Positions 1-5,246 of a stretch of DNA of 5,859 nt are shown piece after piece (position 1 is the first letter of the stretch; each line of letters begins with the position of its first letter). The notes below the pieces were generated by a model. It did not search any database and was not told where the DNA came from. It saw only the letters and a list, made by a program, of their open reading frames with translations. Position numbers and translations under genes: made by a program. The stretch is from Candidatus Bathyarchaeota archaeon (GTDB lineage Archaea > Thermoproteota > Bathyarchaeia > 40CM-2-53-6 > RBG-13-38-9), in contig DAOUZW010000082.1 of the NCBI GenBank assembly GCA_030671315.1, positions 1 to 5,859 on the forward strand, in the 5' to 3' direction.

Positions 1-1
1 C

Positions 2-538
2 CTTGACTCTGAGCTGAAACAGGTAAAAGAAACAATTCGACAACTTGAACTTTCTTTGGATCCCTCGTATTGGGAAAAAAGAACAGGTCTTAGACCCGAG
101 GATATAATTCTTCCAGTAAGAGACCTCGAATCAATGGAAGAACATACCGTAAAAATGATATCAGACGCAAAAAATTATATCTACATTTTTGCAGAAAAAT
201 TTGACTGGTATGAAAACATTATTCGACAAATGAGTGAGGCAGTTGACCGAGGAGTCAAAGCAAGGATACTGATGTTAGTCAAGGACAAGTATACCGTCAA
301 AAGAGCAAAAGAATTGAAAGAGCTAAATGTGGAAGTACGTCACTGTGCTGAAGAGTGGTATCCTGTTAGAGGAACATTGATTGATGATAGAACACTTGTT
401 TTCCTAATATGGGCTACAAGAAAGACCGATGTTGAACGACCGATATATTATAGGCCACACTATACGGAGAACGTAGGTTTGATAAGAATATTCAAGGACG
501 CCTTCCAAAAACGTTGGGAAGAAGCTAAAACACTCTAG
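2..538 (+). CDS. TrmB-like transcriptional regulator, C-terminal part (5' end outside window)
   Basis: The reading frame is open from base 2 to a TAG at 536-538, so the gene enters from the left and about 178 C-terminal residues are visible. They begin with a heptad-like helix (LDSELKQVKETIRQLELSL), probably the end of the coiled-coil linker of TrmB-family regulators. A phospholipase-D-like alpha/beta domain follows: strand/helix around DIILPVRDLESMEEHTVKMI, then YIYIFAEKF, VKARILMLV and a late GTLIDDRTLVFLIW strand pair. The last segment sits where true PLD enzymes have an HKD motif; no HKD is visible, as expected for a ligand-sensing rather than catalytic domain. TrmB proteins usually have an N-terminal winged helix that binds DNA and a C-terminal domain that binds sugars or other effectors; the winged helix would lie upstream. 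A TTG at 56 is internal and unlikely to be the start. The assignment rests on fold-like pattern and remembered family resemblance. The target genes are unknown, and the neighbouring sugar operon is only a guess. Confidence 0.7.
   Translation, partial: LDSELKQVKETIRQLELSLDPSYWEKRTGLRPEDIILPVRDLESMEEHTVKMISDAKNYIYIFAEKFDWYENIIRQMSEAVDRGVKARILMLVKDKYTVKRAKELKELNVEVRHCAEEWYPVRGTLIDDRTLVFLIWATRKTDVERPIYYRPHYTENVGLIRIFKDAFQKRWEEAKTL
535..538. other. CTAG shared by two convergent stop codons
   Basis: The palindrome CTAG supplies TAG at 536-538 for the plus-strand TrmB-like gene and TAG (complement of 535-537) for the minus-strand DUF123 gene. The coding regions therefore overlap tail to tail by four bases, with no intergenic terminator. 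Each transcript must end inside the other gene, so the 3' ends of the two mRNAs are expected to be complementary. Confidence 0.9.
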
Positions 539-1005
539 CTTTTAATTTTCCATATTTGTGGTTTCAGATCCAACTCGATGAATTTATTCCATAAATGTCG
601 TTTAGCAGTATTCTCTCTTAGATTCAAAATTATAAGATGCGAAACACAAGAACAATCAGAAGAACCAAAATCTTTGGTTCCAACAAAGGCAAATTCATAA
701 TTACAAATTTTTTTTACTAGATTACATTCTTGACCCTTTCGGGATTCAGAAAATATAGCTGCCTTGAGCTTAACTTTTGGATCTTTAAGAATATAATCAA
801 TGTGCCAGTGCATTTTTTTATGATCACTATAATGTCGAGAAAGTCTGCCCTCAATTGAAGACGAGTACGATCCGAGTGCTGACCCAACATATGCATACAT
901 ACCAGGTCCTAAATTTATTAGTCCCAGAGCTCCAACTTCCATCTGAACTCCATCTTCCACTGAGATTAAAAGAACGTAGACTCCTCTCAAGACTAATCCT
1001 ATCAT
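535..1005 (-). CDS. DUF123 family GIY-YIG-like nuclease domain protein
   Basis: A 156-residue protein that contains essentially one domain. The diagnostic pieces appear in order: GVYVL (residues 8-12, the GIY strand), YAYVGSA (37-43, the YIG strand), R54 and RHY (57-59), HWHIDYIL (66-73), an E93-C94 helix and FGSSDCSCVSHL (113-124). This is the standard order in DUF123 (PF01986), a GIY-YIG-related family found mostly in archaea, either alone or fused to endonuclease III. Nuclease activity and a DNA-repair role are inferred; the family is poorly characterised. The ATG at 1005 is the most upstream ATG before an in-frame stop (ten codons upstream) and lies seven codons before the GIY strand. The next Met (residue 22) would remove that motif. 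No Shine-Dalgarno sequence precedes the start (AAATCAGAA), so a leaderless message is possible. An A8 run inside the gene (708-715 on the complement) keeps the frame. The stop overlaps that of the convergent TrmB-like gene. Confidence 0.85.
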   Translation of the reverse strand: MIGLVLRGVYVLLISVEDGVQMEVGALGLINLGPGMYAYVGSALGSYSSSIEGRLSRHYSDHKKMHWHIDYILKDPKVKLKAAIFSESRKGQECNLVKKICNYEFAFVGTKDFGSSDCSCVSHLIILNLRENTAKRHLWNKFIELDLKPQIWKIKS

Positions 1006-1011
1006 TTCTGA

Positions 1012-1020
1012 TTTTATATA
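1012..1020 (+). promoter_or_regulatory. TATA-like box upstream of the sugar-nucleotide operon
   Basis: TTTTATATA matches the archaeal box A pattern. With usual archaeal spacing, transcription would start near 1040-1045, leaving a leader of about 45-50 bases before the TTG at 1090. The upstream TFB element is not convincing. The reverse complement (TATATAAAA) is also TATA-like, but it lies only 7-15 bases before the ATG of the minus-strand gene, too close for a normal promoter of that gene. It is therefore assigned to the plus strand. Confidence 0.45.
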
Positions 1021-1051
1021 GAAAATAATATCTCATGGAACCTAAGGATTC

Positions 1052-1093
1052 ATGTCTAGATATTTCATCATAGATTCGATACCTAGGAGTTGA
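1052..1093 (+). CDS. Possible 13-codon leader ORF coupled to the nucleotidyltransferase start
   Basis: An ATG at 1052, three bases after a weak AAGGA site (1044-1048), opens a frame encoding MSRYFIIDSIPRS and stopping at TGA 1091-1093. The stop overlaps the TTG start of the downstream gene as TTGA, the same junction seen between the nucleotidyltransferase and glmM. The downstream gene's AGGAG (1085-1089) lies inside the last codons of this ORF. The sequence is not a plausible missing N-terminus of the nucleotidyltransferase, whose first strand is already complete. It may be a leader peptide that couples translation, or chance; such a short ORF carries little statistical weight. Confidence 0.3.
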   Translation: MSRYFIIDSIPRS

Positions 1094-2196
1094 GTCAAAT
1101 TAAAGGATTGATTCTTGCAGGCGGTTTCGGGACTCGCCTAAGGCCTCTATCCTGTTCCCGTCCAAAGCTTTTGTTCCCAATTGCAGGAAGAACAATGATC
1201 GAATGGATACTTTCAGGGCTATCTGAAAATGGAGTTAATATGGCAATTCTAGCTACCAACCATATGTCAGATGCTATTAGAAAGCATCTCGGTAGAAAAT
1301 TTGATGGAGTCAAATTATCTTACTCGTTAGAATATGAACCACTTGGAACAGGTGGAGCGATAAAGAAAGCAGAAAAATTTTTTAAGAAAAATGAAGATTT
1401 TATCGTCTTCAATGGTGACATAATCTCCTTTCCCCCTATCAGAGAGATCCTTAACAAACACGCTTCAAACAAAGCAATAACTACCATAATGCTTCATAAA
1501 GTCAAAGACCCAACACATTTTGGAGTTGTTGAGCTCGACAAGTCAACGAGGATTTTGAACTTCGTTGAGAAACCCTCTCTAGAAAACGCACCAAGTAAGT
1601 GGATTAATGCAGGTGTCTACATTATGAATACTAAAGTATTTGACTACATAGTTCCGAATAAAAAGATCAGCATCGAGAGAGATGTTTTTCCAAAAATTGC
1701 ATCATCTGGAAAGCTTTTCGGTCATAAGTATAAAGGTGAATGGTTTGATATTGGGAGATTCAACGAGTATAGAAAAGCCAACTCAACAATTTTATCTAGA
1801 ATATCCAAACACAAACCGATGTTATCTAAAAGCACGAAAATTAATGAAAGTTCAGATTTAATTCCTCCTCTAAGCTTAGGCTCAAACTCTACTATAAGGT
1901 CGAATGCAATTATCGGTCCAAATGTCTCAATTGGAAAGCACGTTGTAATAGGCGAACAGAGTAAAATATCAAATTCGATATTATTTGATCATGTTATAAT
2001 CGGAAGAAATTCAAATGTCAGAGGAGCTGTCATCGGAGAGAGGGTAGTTATCGGCAATCGAGTTAGGGTCCAGAAAGATTGTGTTATAGGTGACCACGTA
2101 TATATCGGCGATAATGTTGCGCTCAAAAATAACATACAGATATGTCCTCATAAAGAAATCAAATCAAGTATAGAAAATGAGGGAGTCGTCGTTTGA
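1090..2196 (+). CDS. Sugar-1-phosphate nucleotidyltransferase with left-handed beta-helix C-terminus (GMPP/GlmU-like)
   Basis: A 368-residue NDP-sugar pyrophosphorylase that makes an activated sugar from a sugar-1-phosphate and an NTP. Residues 1-235 form the NTP_transferase domain: signature LAGGFGTRLRP (9-19) with catalytic-type R16 and K26 (SRPKLLFP), uracil/guanine-loop EPLGTGGAI (83-91), metal-binding D110 in FNGD, EKP (160-162), NAGVY (173-177) and WFDIG (218-222), where D220 would be the second metal ligand. Residues from about 258 to 350 carry isoleucine-rich hexapeptide repeats (IIGPNV, VVIGEQ, VIIGRN, VYIGDN) typical of a left-handed beta-helix. Length and tail resemble mannose-1-phosphate guanylyltransferase-like proteins, but the neighbours (glmM, Alg7-like transferase) favour a role in UDP-GlcNAc supply. 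An acetyltransferase activity in the helix cannot be judged from sequence alone. The TTG at 1090 is chosen because an in-frame TAG lies two codons upstream and the first beta-strand needs this N-terminus. AGGAG directly abuts the TTG, unusually close. The stop overlaps the next start (TTGA). Confidence 0.85.
   Translation: MSQIKGLILAGGFGTRLRPLSCSRPKLLFPIAGRTMIEWILSGLSENGVNMAILATNHMSDAIRKHLGRKFDGVKLSYSLEYEPLGTGGAIKKAEKFFKKNEDFIVFNGDIISFPPIREILNKHASNKAITTIMLHKVKDPTHFGVVELDKSTRILNFVEKPSLENAPSKWINAGVYIMNTKVFDYIVPNKKISIERDVFPKIASSGKLFGHKYKGEWFDIGRFNEYRKANSTILSRISKHKPMLSKSTKINESSDLIPPLSLGSNSTIRSNAIIGPNVSIGKHVVIGEQSKISNSILFDHVIIGRNSNVRGAVIGERVVIGNRVRVQKDCVIGDHVYIGDNVALKNNIQICPHKEIKSSIENEGVVV
2179..2185 (+). 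promoter_or_regulatory. Ribosome binding site for glmM
   Basis: GAGGGAG ends seven bases before the TTG at 2193 and lies inside the end of the nucleotidyltransferase gene. It supports the TTG as the start codon and, with the TTGA stop/start overlap, a translationally coupled junction. Confidence 0.6.
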
Positions 2197-3155
2197 AAGC
2201 AAAATCAGCAAGAAAACTTTTTGGTACAAATGGTGTGAGAGGAATTCTCAATAAAGATTTGACTCCCCAAATGGTGTTAGATCTTAGCGAATCCATAGGA
2301 ACATTTTTCGGTCAAACGATAGACTGCTCTAAGATACTTTTAGGTTGGGATGGTAGAACAAGCAGTCCAATGCTTGCAGATATTGTTGCATCTGGATTAG
2401 TAAATGCTGGTTGCAAAGTATATCAAGCAGGTATGGCTCCGACACCTGCAATACAGTTTCTAACAAAAATACAAGGTCTTAATGGAGGTGTTATGGTAAC
2501 AGCGAGTCACAATCCTCCAGAATATAATGGAATAAAAGTAATTGATAAAGACGGAGTCGAGATATCTCCTAAGGATGAACTTATAATAGAAAATATTTAC
2601 TTCAAGAAAAAATTTGAAAGAAAAGATTGGAATCATTTAGGAGAAAAATTATCTATTCAGGACGGCCTTGATACATATAGAGAAGCAATAAGACAGAAGG
2701 TCGATGAAGAAAAAATCAGTAAATCGAAGCTCAAGATAGTTGTTGATCCAGCCAATGGAGTAGGATCATTAGTTACACCTTACTTATGCAGAGAATTAGG
2801 ATGCGAAATCATAACAATCAACGCAAATATTGATGGCAATTTTCCTGGAAGACTACCAGAACCTAGACCAGCAAATCTTGAATCTTTATGCAAAGCTGTC
2901 AAGGTAAGTCAAGCTGATCTTGGTGTGGCTCATGATGGGGATGCGGACAGGGCAATATTCGTTGATGAGAGGGGACAGGTTCACTGGGGAGACAAAAGCT
3001 TCGCGTTAATAGTTGAACATTTTCTGAGAAATAATCCGGGAGAAGAAATTGTGACGCCAGTTAGTTCATCGCAGATGATAGAGATAATTGCCTTAAAAAT
3101 GGTGGAAAAGTTATCTGGACTCCTGTGGGCTCACCTTATGTTTCTAGAACTATGA
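2193..3155 (+). CDS. glmM: Phosphoglucosamine mutase-like enzyme, N-terminal part before a frameshift
   Basis: Residues 1 to about 302 belong to the alpha-D-phosphohexomutase superfamily, which interconverts hexose(amine)-6-phosphate and -1-phosphate; the GlmM branch turns glucosamine-6-phosphate into glucosamine-1-phosphate. Visible motifs are KLFGTNGVRG (8-17), characteristic of GlmM-type enzymes, the phosphoserine loop TASHNPPEYNGIK with catalytic S105, VVDPANGVG (183-191) and the metal-binding loop DGDADR (D248, D250, D252). After IALK the frame breaks: the last ~18 residues, ending LLWAHLMFLEL, match no family motif, whereas the -1 frame continues as NGGKVIWTPVGSPYVSRTM, as the family requires. 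As written, this product lacks the sugar-binding EENGG loop and the whole phosphate-binding domain 4, so it would be inactive. Joined to the second part it gives about 465 residues, close to the usual ~450. Phosphomannomutase or phosphoglucomutase activity is possible, but the N-terminal motif and context favour GlmM. TTG start supported by GAGGGAG upstream. Confidence 0.85.
   Translation: MKAKSARKLFGTNGVRGILNKDLTPQMVLDLSESIGTFFGQTIDCSKILLGWDGRTSSPMLADIVASGLVNAGCKVYQAGMAPTPAIQFLTKIQGLNGGVMVTASHNPPEYNGIKVIDKDGVEISPKDELIIENIYFKKKFERKDWNHLGEKLSIQDGLDTYREAIRQKVDEEKISKSKLKIVVDPANGVGSLVTPYLCRELGCEIITINANIDGNFPGRLPEPRPANLESLCKAVKVSQADLGVAHDGDADRAIFVDERGQVHWGDKSFALIVEHFLRNNPGEEIVTPVSSSQMIEIIALKMVEKLSGLLWAHLMFLEL
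3095..3100 (+). other. Apparent -1 frameshift site (A5 run) in glmM
   Basis: The upstream frame reads TTA AAA ATG GTG; the family sequence requires TTA AAA AAT GGT GGA (LKNGG). One extra A in the A5 run at 3095-3099 would restore a continuous 465-residue protein. The change could be a base lost in sequencing or assembly, a genuine mutation, or a natural slip: lysyl-tRNA moving back one base on AAAAA yields exactly the expected LKNGG. The leucine codon before it would re-pair poorly (TTA to CTT), so it is not a classical tandem slippery heptamer, and I see no strong downstream structure. Confidence 0.8.
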
Positions 3156-3589
3156 TCGATAAAGATGCAAAACTTGGTGGAGAAGAGAATGGTGGAATCT
3201 TTTATGGACCTCACATCCCAGTCAGAGATGGTGCAATGGCTACTGCATTAATGCTCGAAATAATGGCGTTTTCTGGAGAGAAACTATCACAACTCATAGA
3301 AAAACTTCCAAGATACTTCAATATCAAAGATAAGGTTCCTTGCCCGGTAAATCTAAAATCAAAAATTCTAAAAAAACTTGAATCAAATGTTAAGGCCGCA
3401 AAGATAGAAACTACCGATGGCTTGAAAATCTGGCAAAAGGACGGAAGCTGGATACTTGTAAGACCAAGCGGAACAGAACCACTATATCGAATTTTCGCAG
3501 AAGCAGATACTCAAGAGAAAGTAGAAGCCCTAGCATTAAGATACAAGAAACTCATCACCAGAATCATAAAGAATATTCGGCGAAAATGA
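3098..3589 (+). CDS. glmM: Phosphoglucosamine mutase-like enzyme, C-terminal part after the frameshift
   Basis: This frame continues the split mutase. It begins with NGGKVIWTPVGSPYVSRTM, then the sugar-recognition loop GGEENGGIFYGPHIPVRDGA and, near the end, the phosphate-binding loop RPSGTEPLYRIFAEAD of domain 4. These are the second half of the active site of phosphohexomutases, which needs the phosphoserine and metal loops of the first part, so this segment alone is not an enzyme. A GTG at 3125 could serve as an initiation codon, but homology to the family starts before it (about 3098) and no ribosome binding site is evident there. It is therefore read as the downstream portion of one gene. 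The TGA at 3587-3589 lies one base before the TTG of the next gene. Confidence 0.85.
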   Translation, partial: NGGKVIWTPVGSPYVSRTMIDKDAKLGGEENGGIFYGPHIPVRDGAMATALMLEIMAFSGEKLSQLIEKLPRYFNIKDKVPCPVNLKSKILKKLESNVKAAKIETTDGLKIWQKDGSWILVRPSGTEPLYRIFAEADTQEKVEALALRYKKLITRIIKNIRRK

Positions 3590-3590
3590 C

Positions 3591-4586
3591 TTGCTTGAAA
3601 CAATACTTCCAATGGTAATAACGATATTAATTGGCTTCATTACCACTCTTTTACTTATACCATCAGTATCAAAATTCATGTTTAAACATGGAATAATCGG
3701 AATTGATGTGCATAAGTTAGATAGGCCAAAAATTCCAGAATTGTGTGGCATAACTATCGTTATAGGAGTTACAGTCTCAGCAATAATTTTCAGTCTTTTC
3801 TATCCAGAACAAAATATGTGGATTTTAGCTTTCGTATCTTCTACGCTTATAGCTGCTATTGTAGGTATCCTTGACAGAATTACCAAGATAGGACCCAGAT
3901 TAAAACCCGTCTTAGTAGCCTTAGGTGCGATTCCGATCATATTTCTTGCCGTTTACAATCCTTATCCAGAGTTTCCTTTTATAGGAGCGACAAGACTCAC
4001 CATAATTTATCCTCTTCTTATTCCTATCGCACTAGCAGTCACAGCAAATTCTGTCAACATGCTTGATGTATTCAACGGCTCGATGACAGGAACATGTTCA
4101 ATAGCTATTTTTGCAATGATAATTTGTATGCTTATGATGGGTCGAGTAGATGCGGCTGCATTAGCTGCTGGACTCTTGGGAAGTTTACTTGCATTTCATA
4201 TCTTTAACAAATATCCAGCAAAAGTCTTCGCGGGTGATGTAGGTAGTCTATTCATTGGGGCGTCCATAGGGGTCTTAGCTATTTATGGTAGGATAGAAGT
4301 GGCAGCTATTACGGCTATGATGCCTCATATAATGAATGCATTCTATGGATTGGCAACTGTTGGAAGATTATATGAAAGAAAAGAGATATCGACCAGACCT
4401 ATCAGAGTTCTGGAAGACGGAAGGCTTGAAGTTAATAAAGATAGTAAAGCACCAATCACATTGGCTCGAATGATCTTAGCACAAAGACCTTTGAAGGAAT
4501 TTGAAGTAACTCGTCGCATGTTCATTCTCTCTGCAGTATCGGCGATTTTAGCTGTTCTTACACAATTACTGATAATTTGGTGGTAG
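3591..4586 (+). CDS. Alg7/AglH-like polyprenyl-phosphate GlcNAc-1-phosphate transferase (glycosyltransferase family 4)
   Basis: A 331-residue integral membrane enzyme of the PF00953 superfamily (MraY/WecA/DPAGT1). It would transfer a sugar-1-phosphate, probably GlcNAc-1-P from a UDP-sugar, onto dolichyl phosphate, starting a lipid-linked oligosaccharide. About ten hydrophobic segments are visible (roughly 5-27, 51-70, 76-95, 104-122, 133-152, 168-184, 187-205, 212-232, 236-257, 309-331). Motifs: D39 plus HKLDRPKIPELCG (41-53), GILDRITKIGPRLKP (92-106), NSVNMLDVFNG (153-163), YPAKVFAGDVGSL (208-220) with D216, MMPHIMNAFYGL (243-254) and the cytosolic loop RPIRVLEDGRLEV with R269 and R272. The YP.[KR]VF.GD, MP...N..Y and arginine-loop pattern resembles eukaryotic DPAGT1/Alg7 and archaeal AglH more than bacterial MraY. 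In GILDR the second of the usual paired aspartates is Arg. The TTG at 3591 follows the previous stop by one base, without a clear ribosome binding site; an ATG at 3612 is an alternative start that would trim seven residues. Substrate specificity is inferred. Confidence 0.85.
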   Translation: MLETILPMVITILIGFITTLLLIPSVSKFMFKHGIIGIDVHKLDRPKIPELCGITIVIGVTVSAIIFSLFYPEQNMWILAFVSSTLIAAIVGILDRITKIGPRLKPVLVALGAIPIIFLAVYNPYPEFPFIGATRLTIIYPLLIPIALAVTANSVNMLDVFNGSMTGTCSIAIFAMIICMLMMGRVDAAALAAGLLGSLLAFHIFNKYPAKVFAGDVGSLFIGASIGVLAIYGRIEVAAITAMMPHIMNAFYGLATVGRLYERKEISTRPIRVLEDGRLEVNKDSKAPITLARMILAQRPLKEFEVTRRMFILSAVSAILAVLTQLLIIWW

Positions 4587-4832
4587 ATGTTGAGAGCAAT
4601 ATTTGGCTTGATTCTCATAATATTCTTTGTTTGGCTCACTATGTTAATAGGATTAGTAGTAATTTTCGTATCCTTACCACTACTCATTCTTACTCTTTCT
4701 AAGACAATCGGGAGATTCTTTGAGAGCATTACAGTGGCTGGTATTGCATCTGTTATGGTTATCATTTGGCTTGTAATCTGGAAAGAATTAGCGTTCAGAT
4801 ATTTTTCTAAAATGATAGCTGAAAGACAATAG
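4587..4832 (+). CDS. Small two-helix membrane protein of unknown function
   Basis: An 81-residue protein whose ATG directly follows the TAG of the transferase gene; GGTGG (4579-4583) three bases before the start is an acceptable ribosome binding site. Two long hydrophobic stretches (about residues 5-36 and 47-67) flank a short polar turn with SKTIGRFFES, and the C-terminus is charged (KELAFRYFSKMIAERQ). There are no cysteines, no signal-peptidase site and no motif I recognise. Its position as last gene of the operon, without any gap after the lipid-carrier transferase, suggests it is co-translated with that enzyme and may be a membrane partner. That is inference from context only. An opposite-strand frame of 140 codons overlaps this gene and the transferase, but shows no family motifs. 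Confidence 0.7.
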   Translation: MLRAIFGLILIIFFVWLTMLIGLVVIFVSLPLLILTLSKTIGRFFESITVAGIASVMVIIWLVIWKELAFRYFSKMIAERQ

Positions 4833-4948
4833 GTCTGGAAGTCCTTAGGTAGTTCGTATTTTCACGTTCTAAACTTCTGTATAACTTTATAGTGTAAACT
4901 ATTATCGCGAGATAAGGCATCCAAAAGGCTTGTCTAATAGATTCTAAC

Positions 4949-4966
4949 GAAAAAGCTTACATATAT
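4949..4966 (+). promoter_or_regulatory. Archaeal-type promoter (purine-rich BRE plus TATA-like box) overlapped by a palindrome
   Basis: CGAAAAAG (4949-4956) followed by TTACATATAT (4957-4966) resembles a TFB recognition element plus box A. It predicts transcription starting near 4985-4990, about 30-35 bases before the ATG at 5021. The TATA part lies within a perfect 12-bp palindrome, TACATATATGTA (4958-4969), which could be a dimeric regulator's operator or simply alternating AT sequence. Confidence 0.4.
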
Positions 4967-5000
4967 GTAGCATAGGGGTTACATGTTTGTATCAGTTTTG

Positions 5001-5125
5001 TGTCAGAATTAGGTGATAATATGAATCCAGATCTGTTGATAGGGCCTTTCTATTTAGCATTTCAATTCTCTTGCTTCTATGCAGGAATAACAATTCTGAG
5101 GCGTTTAACTCGAACTATTCTGACA
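5001..5125. repeat. Inverted repeat bracketing the small ORF
   Basis: TGTCAGAAT (5001-5009) is perfectly complementary to ATTCTGACA (5117-5125), and the overlapping TCAGAATT (5003-5010) to AATTCTGA (5092-5099). The left copy ends directly at the AGGTGA ribosome binding site of the small ORF, so the two pairings are mutually exclusive in RNA and either could affect access to that site. As DNA the 9-bp arms could also be terminal repeats of a tiny element, but no flanking target duplication is visible. Confidence 0.5.
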
Positions 5126-5131
5126 AGTTAG
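5021..5131 (+). CDS. Possible small membrane peptide, 36 codons
   Basis: ATG at 5021 is preceded, four bases away, by AGGTGA (5011-5016), a near-ideal complement of the archaeal 16S rRNA tail and the best ribosome binding site in the window. The frame runs to TAG at 5129-5131. The peptide begins MNPDLLIGPFYLAF, continues with a hydrophobic stretch holding one Cys (about residues 5-26), and ends in a basic tail (LRRLTRTILTS), consistent with one membrane helix and an N-out/C-in orientation. A promoter-like element lies upstream and a hairpin follows two bases after the stop, so it has the layout of a complete one-gene transcript. I recognise no family. It could instead be a spurious ORF inside a structured RNA. 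Confidence 0.4.
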   Translation: MNPDLLIGPFYLAFQFSCFYAGITILRRLTRTILTS

Positions 5132-5132
5132 A

Positions 5133-5155
5133 TTTAGCTAATTTAATTGGCTAAA
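5133..5155 (+). terminator. Hairpin after the small ORF, possible 3' end
   Basis: TTTAGCTAA (5133-5141) pairs with TTGGCTAAA (5147-5155), nine pairs including one U-G, around a 5-base loop. It begins two bases after the stop of the 36-codon ORF. A T-rich tract (5172-5190) follows about 17 bases later, so this is not a tight bacterial-type intrinsic terminator. It may be an RNA-stabilising 3' structure, with termination in the T-rich tract as is common in archaea. Confidence 0.4.
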
Positions 5156-5231
5156 GCTGTCCAGAAATCGTATTCATTTTTCTTGTTGTTCTAGTATCGG
5201 AATAACGAATACCTTTGTGATTGATTTTATC

Positions 5232-5246
5232 AAATAAGAAAAATAG
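5232..5246 (-). terminator. T-rich terminator of the minus-strand exported-protein gene
   Basis: On the minus strand the sequence CTATTTTTCTTATTT begins six bases after the stop codon (5255-5253). Oligo-T tracts just beyond a stop are the usual archaeal termination signal. A small 5-bp hairpin (5221-5233) follows. Confidence 0.45.

Noticed and set aside
1012..1020. TATA box for the minus-strand DUF123 gene
   Set aside because: It is only 7-15 bases before the ATG, so transcription would start inside the gene, and later starts would delete the GIY motif.
851..1036. Minus-strand 61-codon frame overlapping the DUF123 start
   Set aside because: It is another frame of the DUF123 gene, whose own frame has all family motifs; the Arg/Ser-rich product is typical of shadow translation.
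1095..1313. Minus-strand 72-codon frame inside the nucleotidyltransferase
   Set aside because: It is antisense to the conserved LAGGFGTRLRP region and has no motif.
3536..3751. Minus-strand 71-codon frame across the glmM/transferase junction
   Set aside because: It is antisense to two supported genes with no ribosome binding site or family resemblance noted.
4343..4765. Minus-strand open frame of 140 codons
   Set aside because: It lies antisense to the well-supported transferase and the small membrane protein, has a low-complexity Ile/Thr/Asn-rich composition and shows no recognisable motif.
4886..4902. Second promoter (TTTATA) with a GUAA-loop hairpin
   Set aside because: The upstream TFB element is absent, the stem is only five base pairs, and no gene begins at a suitable distance.
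5100..5125. Possible tRNA T-arm on the minus strand (AGTTCGAG)
   Set aside because: The flanking bases do not form a T-stem, and no acceptor or anticodon arms fit around it.
5001..5125. Miniature transposable element with 9-bp terminal repeats
   Set aside because: No target-site duplication flanks the arms, no second copy is in the window, and the arms fit better as RNA pairings around the small ORF.
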